This document shows, piece after piece, positions 1-4,449 of a stretch of 6,552 nt of DNA. A program made the translations under genes and the position numbers. This DNA comes from Limnohabitans sp. (GTDB lineage: Bacteria; Planctomycetota; Phycisphaerae; Phycisphaerales; SM1A02). The DNA lies in the NCBI GenBank assembly GCA_030054275.1, contig JASGCF010000080.1, positions 1 to 6,552 on the forward strand. The letters run 5' to 3'. The notes beneath the pieces are model-generated. The model saw nothing but the letters and a program-made list of their open reading frames with translations. It was not told where the DNA came from and did not search any database. Numbering within the stretch: the stretch's first letter is position 1; each line of letters begins with the position of its first letter.

Positions 1-697
1 GGAAATCGTCGTACAGCAGATCTGTCGTGTACGGTGAACCCATCACGAGTTCGATGCGGCTCTCGCAGCGCTTCCAAGTCGCGGCGGCGGGGGAACCGGC
101 TGGCGGGCCGACCAAGAGCTCCATCAGGAATCCACGAAACGGTGCGATTCCAGTGCCAGTCGCGAGGAAAAGGTAGTCGTGCTTCGACGGATCTTCGGGC
201 AGCAGAAATCGCTTGCCGTTCGGTCCCGAGACATCGACGGCGTCGCCAGCGCGACGATCGCAGAGCCAATTCGAGCAGAGGCCGAGGAAGAGCGAGTGAT
301 CGGCGGCGTCGTCGGTGGCCTTCTGTGGTTCGCGCTCAGCGATCACGCGCTTCGGAGTGGTCGCGATGACGCGTCCGTAGCCGTCCTCGCCCCAAGAGGG
401 GCTCGCGAGCGAGTAGAGCCGCACCTTGTGTGGCTTGCCGTGCGCGTCGGTGCCCGCAGCAACGACACCGAAACTTTGTCCTGCGCGGAACGATCCCTCC
501 AACGGCGTACCCGAGACATCGATCTCGACATGCCGAATGAACGACGCGCTCTTCCCCTTCATGCAGAGCTTCGTCGCGTGGATCTTCGCCGCGACAGGCG
601 CCGTCGGCATGACGACGTGCATCTTCGCTTCCGGGAGGATCGGCTCGGTCGGGTCGTGCTGGGCGGCGGTTTTGTTGGCAGACTCAGTCGCAGACAT
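1..697 (-). CDS. Ferredoxin--NADP+ reductase, plant type (C-terminus beyond window edge)
   Basis: This FAD enzyme would transfer electrons between ferredoxin or flavodoxin and NADP(H) in the cytoplasm. The frame opens at ATG 697 and runs without a stop to base 1, giving 232 residues. Plant-type FNR signatures appear in order: RLYSLAS (93-99, FAD-binding RxYS), CSNWLCD (141-147), GPNGK (158-162), ATGTGIAPFRGFL (179-191, NADP pyrophosphate loop) and VMGSPYTTDLLYDDF (218-232), which matches the family's LG.PT..SLLY segment. The remaining NADP-domain part, including the C-terminal aromatic residue, lies outside the window. Residues 1-30 are polar and not conserved. No clear Shine-Dalgarno precedes the ATG, so Met26 is a weaker alternative start. 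The gene follows the fibro-slime gene on the same strand after a 107-bp gap that holds a strong hairpin. I see no functional link between the two. The family is clear; whether it reduces ferredoxin or NADP+ in vivo cannot be told. Confidence 0.9.
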   Translation of the reverse strand, partial: MSATESANKTAAQHDPTEPILPEAKMHVVMPTAPVAAKIHATKLCMKGKSASFIRHVEIDVSGTPLEGSFRAGQSFGVVAAGTDAHGKPHKVRLYSLASPSWGEDGYGRVIATTPKRVIAEREPQKATDDAADHSLFLGLCSNWLCDRRAGDAVDVSGPNGKRFLLPEDPSKHDYLFLATGTGIAPFRGFLMELLVGPPAGSPAAATWKRCESRIELVMGSPYTTDLLYDDF

Positions 698-715
698 GAC
701 GCGAATGTAACGACA

Positions 716-752
716 CGGGAGCGCGCCCGCTCGTTCTGCAGGCGCACTCCCG
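716..752 (-). promoter_or_regulatory. Strong hairpin in the reductase leader
   Basis: Arms at 741-752 and 716-727 form a 12-bp GC-rich stem around a 13-nt loop. Read as minus-strand RNA all 12 positions pair, one of them as G-U. Read as plus-strand RNA that position is an A-C mismatch, so the minus strand is the better-folding orientation. The stem starts 52 nt after the fibro-slime stop codon and ends 18 nt before the reductase ATG. No T-run follows, so a classic intrinsic terminator is unlikely. It may separate or stabilise the two messages, or limit ribosome access. The role is inferred; the fold is seen. Confidence 0.5.
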
Positions 753-804
753 GAAATCACGATTCCATGACGAGCGATTTCAACCAATCACCTACCACTT
801 CACC

Positions 805-1758
805 TTAGTCGTATGCGTGACTGACCGTTGGGAGCGCAATCGTTTCAAGTTGTAGATTGGTCGTAATCTTGAAGTTCGACTGCGTTCGATGGCGTTCTGC
901 GAAGAAGAACGCGAGTTCGTAATCCTCGCCATCGGTGAGCCCGAGGCGGTTGAGCTCGACAACCTGCTCAATGGCGCTGTGCACGCCGCCAAGATCGATG
1001 ACCAACTGACCGTTGATGTAGACCCACACATCGTCGTCGCCGCGGAAAGTGAAGGTCTGTGCGCCGTCGGCGTCGTAGGTGAACCGCGTTTGCAACTCGT
1101 AGGTGAAGTGGAAGTTCCGATCAGGGGTTCCACCGGGATTGCCGAACAGTTGCCCTTCGATCGGGAAGAACCCACCGAGCGCAACGCAAGATGGATCGGT
1201 GTTGGAATCGAAGACATAACTTCCGTCAGCTTGCCGCTGAAGTGTGAGGGACAGCGGGGCGGAGACATTCAACATGAGGTTGTCTTCGAACCAAGTCGAG
1301 AAGGTCTCAGCCGAGGTGATGCCGCCCGTGTCGGGCGTGGTGCCATCCTTCTTGCCCGCGATGTCGCCGCGTGCCGGGTCGTAGAGGCGCCAACAGATAT
1401 TCTTGCCGGAACTGTTGCGCCATTGCGAACCAGACTTCACCTTGAAGCCGCCGCCTTTGAAGACGGGCTTCTTGTTTGCGCCAAGCGTCGGCTGCACATT
1501 GTCGCAGTAGTGTCCGAAGCCGCGGACAGGTTGGCGCTCGAAGTCCGGATGCCCGTTCGGGCGCGTGCGCTCGCGGAAGTCGCGTACGACGCCGACCAAT
1601 GTGATCGAAGTCGGGGGCGTGCCCGTGAGCGGCGGTGTTGGCTCAGAACTCGGATGCGCGAGCGGTGCCGGTGAGGCGGTCGCGCTTCCATGGAGGAGAA
1701 CCAAGACAGTGGACACAGACGCAAGTAAGGCGATACGGGTTGGAAGATTGCTCGTCAT
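805..1758 (-). CDS. Secreted fibro-slime domain protein
   Basis: 317 residues. The ATG at 1758 gives a standard signal peptide: basic n-region ending at Arg8, hydrophobic core 9-22 (IALLASVSTVLVLL) and an ATA cleavage motif at 26-28. A Pro-rich linker (29-50) follows. One fibro-slime domain fills about 51-305, opening with ITLVGVVRDF and containing the hallmark FRGDDDVWVYINGQLVIDL (238-256), GGVH (257-260) and FFFAERHRTQSNFKITTNL (284-302). The Asp cluster 241-243 resembles the calcium-binding loop of PA14-like beta-sandwiches. The domain is named from Dictyostelium spore-coat and prestalk proteins and occurs in planctomycete and myxobacterial exported proteins, where it probably binds carbohydrate or matrix. 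That role is inferred. There is no C-terminal sorting signal or membrane anchor; the chain ends soon after the domain, so it should be released or periplasmic. The frame stays open upstream to 2772, but that part is antisense to murA and is not protein-like. An ATG at 1803 would put a long n-region before the signal peptide. Confidence 0.85.
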   Translation of the reverse strand: MTSNLPTRIALLASVSTVLVLLHGSATASPAPLAHPSSEPTPPLTGTPPTSITLVGVVRDFRERTRPNGHPDFERQPVRGFGHYCDNVQPTLGANKKPVFKGGGFKVKSGSQWRNSSGKNICWRLYDPARGDIAGKKDGTTPDTGGITSAETFSTWFEDNLMLNVSAPLSLTLQRQADGSYVFDSNTDPSCVALGGFFPIEGQLFGNPGGTPDRNFHFTYELQTRFTYDADGAQTFTFRGDDDVWVYINGQLVIDLGGVHSAIEQVVELNRLGLTDGEDYELAFFFAERHRTQSNFKITTNLQLETIALPTVSHAYD

Positions 1759-2050
1759 AGGTAGGTTCCGAGAGGGGACGACCTCGCAGGACACTTTGAA
1801 CATCCGATTCCGCCCCAATCTGGCAACTCGGCGCAGCAGAATGTGCGCGGTTTGATGGTGTTGCCGATGGTTTGTGACGGTTGTGCGGTTTCTCGCGAAC
1901 TCAACGACTTGTCGAGCAGTTGCCGCCCATGAGCCGATGCAATTGGCATAATCCGCGCCGTCGTCGCGAGCGTTGCGTCGACACCGGATACCACACGCCG
2001 TATGGGCGCAGGCACGAAGCCGGCACCGCCCGCAAAGGATTGCTGCACGC
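1759..2050. promoter_or_regulatory. Divergent intergenic region, fibro-slime gene and murA
   Basis: These 292 bp must hold the promoters of both divergent genes. On the plus strand CATAAT (1947-1952) is a fair -10 candidate about 100 bp before murA, but no good -35 lies at 16-18 bp; TTGCCG (1920-1925) is 21 bp away. No convincing sigma-70 promoter was found on the minus strand before 1758. Several frames are open here, but none gives a credible protein, and no extended palindrome was seen. Confidence 0.35.
2034..2039 (+). promoter_or_regulatory. Ribosome binding site for murA
   Basis: AAAGGA lies 11 nt before the ATG at 2051. It supports that start over the upstream in-frame ATG at 1973, whose extra 26 residues (Arg/His-rich) have no counterpart in MurA. 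Translation from 2051 begins MDSFRIQGGRRLSG, which aligns with normal MurA N-termini. Confidence 0.6.
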
Positions 2051-3385
2051 ATGGACTCTTTCCGTATCCAGGGTGGCCGTCGTCTTTCAGGAACGATTGA
2101 GGTTGAGGGGTCGAAGAACGCGTCGCTGCCACTGATGGCTGCGGCGCTGCTCACCGACGGTGAGTTGACTCTGCACAAGGTGCCGTGCCTCTCCGACATC
2201 ACGAATATGACGCGCCTTCTTCGTGAACTCGGCATCGAAGTCGACGGCGAGTGCGGCACAGTCAAGATGCGCGTTGTCGATCCGAATCGGATCCATGCGC
2301 AATACGACATTGTCAAGACGATGCGCGCTTCGATTTGCGTCCTTGGACCGATGCTTGCACGGCGCCGACGCGCGCGTGTGTCGATGCCTGGCGGATGCTC
2401 GTTTGGTGAGCGCCCGATCGATCTGCACCTTCGCGGTCTTGAGGCGCTCGGCGCGAAGATCGAATTGACCGAGGGCGACATCATCGCCACGGCTCCAAAC
2501 GGCCTGAAGGGTACGACGATTTTCCTCGGCGGTCCGTTCGGGTCAACCGTCTTGGGCACAGCGAATGTCATGTCTGCCGCGGTACTCGCTGAGGGCACGA
2601 CGGTGATTGAGTGCGCGGCGTGTGAGCCGGAAATCGTCGATCTTGCGCGGCTCTTGATTTCGATGGGTGCGCGTATCGAAGGTGTGGGCGGTCCGCGTTT
2701 GGTCATTCGCGGCGTCGAAAGCCTTGGCTCTGCGCAGCACACCGTGATTCCTGATCGAATCGTGGCAGGCACCTATGCGGTGGCTGCGGCCGTGACCAAC
2801 GGTGATGTGACCATTCGCGAATTCCCGTATGACTGCATGCTTTCCGTGCTCGACCGATTCAATGAGATTGGCGTCCATGTCGAGTTGGTTGCTGGACACG
2901 ACGATCCGATGCATGCAACGGTTCGGGTGACAAGTGAGCGGACGCTGCGTCCAACGGTCATCACCACGCAGCCGCACCCAGGCTTCCCAACCGATCTCCA
3001 AGCGCAATTCATGACGCTGGTGTGTCTCGCTGGTGGAAACTCCATCATCACCGAGAAGATCTACCCAGAGCGTTTTGGACATGTCGCGGAACTCTCACGC
3101 ATGGGTGCCAAGATTTACCGGCAAGGACCGACATGTGTTGTGTCGGGCGGAACGCCGTTTAAGGGCGCGCAAGTGATGGCCAGCGATCTGCGCGCGAGCG
3201 CGAGTTTGGTGCTTGCCGGACTTGCGGCTGAAGGCGTGACAGAGGTGTCGCGCATCTACCACCTCGACCGCGGCTACACGCGCATGGAAGAACATCTCAA
3301 CATGCTCGGTGCGCGCATTGAGCGCGTGCGTGAAGGTGCGGTTGTTGCGGGTGAGGCTCCGATGGTCACCGCTGCGGCTGTATAA
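2051..3385 (+). CDS. murA: UDP-N-acetylglucosamine 1-carboxyvinyltransferase (MurA)
   Basis: MurA transfers enolpyruvate from PEP to UDP-GlcNAc, the first committed cytoplasmic step of peptidoglycan synthesis. The product is 444 residues (E. coli 419), with about 17 extra Ala/Val-rich residues at the C-terminus. Active-site residues line up with E. coli: Lys22-Asn23 in GSKNA, Arg92 in KTMRASI, the catalytic Cys116 in MPGGCSFGER, Arg121, Asp315 in HPGFPTDLQAQF, Arg381 in DLRASASLVLAG and Arg411 in DRGYTRMEEHL. Because Cys116 is kept rather than Asp, I infer fosfomycin sensitivity. RRRR at 104-107, just before the mobile catalytic loop, is more basic than usual. The gene appears to be transcribed alone: the upstream neighbour is divergent and the downstream one convergent. 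Its stop codon touches the repeat cassette at 3389, whose far hairpin can terminate its transcript. A complete murA points to a peptidoglycan-making cell, consistent with current knowledge of planctomycetes. Confidence 0.97.
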   Translation: MDSFRIQGGRRLSGTIEVEGSKNASLPLMAAALLTDGELTLHKVPCLSDITNMTRLLRELGIEVDGECGTVKMRVVDPNRIHAQYDIVKTMRASICVLGPMLARRRRARVSMPGGCSFGERPIDLHLRGLEALGAKIELTEGDIIATAPNGLKGTTIFLGGPFGSTVLGTANVMSAAVLAEGTTVIECAACEPEIVDLARLLISMGARIEGVGGPRLVIRGVESLGSAQHTVIPDRIVAGTYAVAAAVTNGDVTIREFPYDCMLSVLDRFNEIGVHVELVAGHDDPMHATVRVTSERTLRPTVITTQPHPGFPTDLQAQFMTLVCLAGGNSIITEKIYPERFGHVAELSRMGAKIYRQGPTCVVSGGTPFKGAQVMASDLRASASLVLAGLAAEGVTEVSRIYHLDRGYTRMEEHLNMLGARIERVREGAVVAGEAPMVTAAAV

Positions 3386-3421
3386 AAAGGTGCCTGACAC
3401 GTGCCGTCCAGTGTCAGGCAC
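3384..3421 (-). terminator. Intrinsic terminator for the rho-methyltransferase transcript
   Basis: On the minus strand, boxes 3421-3411 and 3400-3390 form a perfect 11-bp stem with a 10-nt loop. One C then precedes TTTTT (3388-3384). This is the layout of a Rho-independent terminator for the leftward rho and methyltransferase genes. The T-run overlaps the murA stop codon (TAA, 3383-3385) on the other strand, so leftward transcription would end as it reaches murA. Confidence 0.6.
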
Positions 3422-3443
3422 TGACTGGCACGTGCCTGACACC
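3389..3443 (+). repeat. 55-bp repeat, copy 1 (three 11-bp boxes)
   Basis: The boxes are GTGCCTGACAC (3390-3400), its exact reverse complement GTGTCAGGCAC (3411-3421) and GTGCCTGACAC again (3432-3442). They start exactly 21 bp apart, with 10-bp linkers that are partly complementary (GTGCC... and ...GGCAC). The middle box can pair perfectly with either neighbour, so two hairpins exclude each other. Copy 1 matches copy 2 at 45 of 55 positions without gaps. Confidence 0.8.
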
Positions 3444-3496
3444 ACCAAGTTGTGTCGGAAGTGCTGATCAAACCATGTCTTGCGTCGCTGTCGCGC

Positions 3497-3551
3497 GGTG
3501 CATGGCATGTGCCGTGCAGTGCCTGGCACTCACTGGCACGTGTCAGGCACC
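3497..3551 (+). repeat. 55-bp repeat, copy 2 (overlaps methyltransferase 3' end)
   Basis: Same length and 21-bp box spacing as copy 1. The boxes are GTGCATGGCAT (3498-3508, degenerate), GTGCCTGGCAC (3519-3529) and GTGTCAGGCAC (3540-3550). The last two pair over 11 bp with one G-U. On the minus strand, bases 3530-3550 of this copy encode the last six residues and stop codon of the methyltransferase. Confidence 0.75.
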
Positions 3552-3556
3552 ATTTT
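3519..3556 (+). terminator. Intrinsic terminator for murA
   Basis: On the plus strand, boxes 3519-3529 and 3540-3550 form an 11-bp stem (one G-U) with a 10-nt loop, followed by CATTTTGTT. It mirrors the leftward terminator but has a shorter T-run (four), so it may be weaker. It lies about 135 bp after the murA stop and overlaps the 3' end of the convergent methyltransferase gene. Confidence 0.5.
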
Positions 3557-4438
3557 GTTGGATGACATCACATGGTGGAGCACCACAGCGCTTGCGATCG
3601 ACACATTGAGACTGGGCGGATCGCCTTCAAGTGCGGGCGACATTGCGCCATGCATTGGGATTTTTACGACCGCGTCTGCGAGGTCGAGAACCTCGCGCGA
3701 AACACCGTCCTGCTCTGCGCCAAAGACAACGACGGCTCGCTCAGTCGGGCGGTATTGCGCAAGCGTTGACGCGTTTGGCGTGTCTTCCGCGGCGATGATG
3801 GCGTATCCAAGTTCCCGACGCAGACGCTCAAGCGCGCTCGGCCACTCATCACCACGCGCGCGGGCCCACGGCATCGCGACAGCGCGCCCCATCGAAACCC
3901 GCAGCGTCTTGCGAAGAAACGGGTCGCTCGCGCGGGGTGAAAGCAACAGTGCTCGCGCACCGAAACTCGCGGCGTTCCGAAAGATCGCGCCCACATTGTC
4001 GGTTTGCGTAATGCCGTCGAGCGCAACCACAACATCGCGCGCGCCTGGCGGCGCAGGGTCGCGAGCGAGACAACGCATGAGTTCATCGACCGAGCCATCG
4101 TCATGCCGCACGCCAAGCGCGATCGCGCCGGAGTGCATCGTGTAACCGGTGATCTCATGGAGCGCGCGCTCATCGGCACAGCGATACAGCGCAAGCGAGG
4201 GAAAGTGTGCGGTGATGTCCGCGAGTCGCTCGGCCGAGTCGGGTGTGACGAGGAGCGCGAGAGGTTCAAGTACAGGCGGAATCGGCATTGTTCGACGCCG
4301 AAGTGCCGCCGTAAGAAAACGCCTTACCACGCGCTCGCTTTCGATCGCATGCAAGCCGAGTGTTCCGCGCAGCTCACGATCGCGTACGCCGCGAAATGCG
4401 TCGAGTCGCGGATCGTCGATGGCAACATCGATCAACAT
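3530..4438 (-). CDS. SpoU/TrmH-family RNA 2'-O-methyltransferase
   Basis: The 302-residue protein is predicted to use S-adenosylmethionine to methylate a ribose 2'-OH in rRNA or tRNA; the target base cannot be told. Residues 1-130 form a substrate-binding domain (DPRLDAFRGVRD near the start, ITGYTMHSGAIALG at 96-109), like the long TsnR-type SpoU proteins of actinobacteria. The knotted SPOUT domain follows: motif 1 around DNVGAIFRNA (147-156, with Asn148 and Arg154), motif 2 VVFGAEQDGVSRE (237-249), and motif 3 split as KIPMHG (259-264) and SLNVSIA (276-282). Eleven residues separate the motif 3 halves, more than the usual few. The ATG lies 11 bp after the rho stop with no clear Shine-Dalgarno, which suggests one transcript and coupled translation. 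The last six residues, VPDTCQ, and the stop codon come from repeat DNA, so the ancestral C-terminus probably ended differently. Confidence 0.9.
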   Translation of the reverse strand: MLIDVAIDDPRLDAFRGVRDRELRGTLGLHAIESERVVRRFLTAALRRRTMPIPPVLEPLALLVTPDSAERLADITAHFPSLALYRCADERALHEITGYTMHSGAIALGVRHDDGSVDELMRCLARDPAPPGARDVVVALDGITQTDNVGAIFRNAASFGARALLLSPRASDPFLRKTLRVSMGRAVAMPWARARGDEWPSALERLRRELGYAIIAAEDTPNASTLAQYRPTERAVVVFGAEQDGVSREVLDLADAVVKIPMHGAMSPALEGDPPSLNVSIASAVVLHHVMSSNKMVPDTCQ

Positions 4439-4449
4439 CGGTGGGCGTT

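Larger units (their letters stand above)
3389..3551. repeat. REP/BIME-like repeat cassette between convergent genes
   Basis: The 163-bp cassette holds two 55-bp direct copies (3389-3443 and 3497-3551) around a 53-bp unrelated core. Its ends are perfect 17-bp inverted repeats: GGTGCCTGACACGTGCC at 3389-3405 and its complement at 3535-3551. A-rich sequence flanks the left end (AAAAA, 3384-3388) and TTTT the right (3553-3556), extending the symmetry. There is no coding capacity for a transposase. It resembles short palindromic elements mobilised in trans by Y1 (RAYT-type) transposases, but that origin is inferred. Confidence 0.8.

Noticed and set aside
179..808. 209-aa plus-strand open frame
   Set aside because: It is antisense to the reductase, Arg-rich and without recognisable motifs. 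The minus strand carries clear FNR signatures.
889..1674. 261-aa plus-strand open frame
   Set aside because: It mirrors the fibro-slime domain on the other strand and is a typical shadow in GC-rich DNA.
1973..2050. Longer murA start at ATG 1973
   Set aside because: The added 26 residues are Arg/His-rich and have no counterpart in MurA. The ATG at 2051 has an upstream AAAGGA and the expected N-terminus.
1759..2772. Upstream in-frame extension of the fibro-slime gene (655-aa open frame)
   Set aside because: The extra residues are antisense to murA and low in complexity, and they would bury a clear signal peptide that begins at 1758.
3389..3551. Possible small CRISPR array
   Set aside because: There are only two copies, the repeat is 55 bp with 10 mismatches and internal palindromes, and there is one 53-bp core and no cas genes. 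A REP-like element explains it better.
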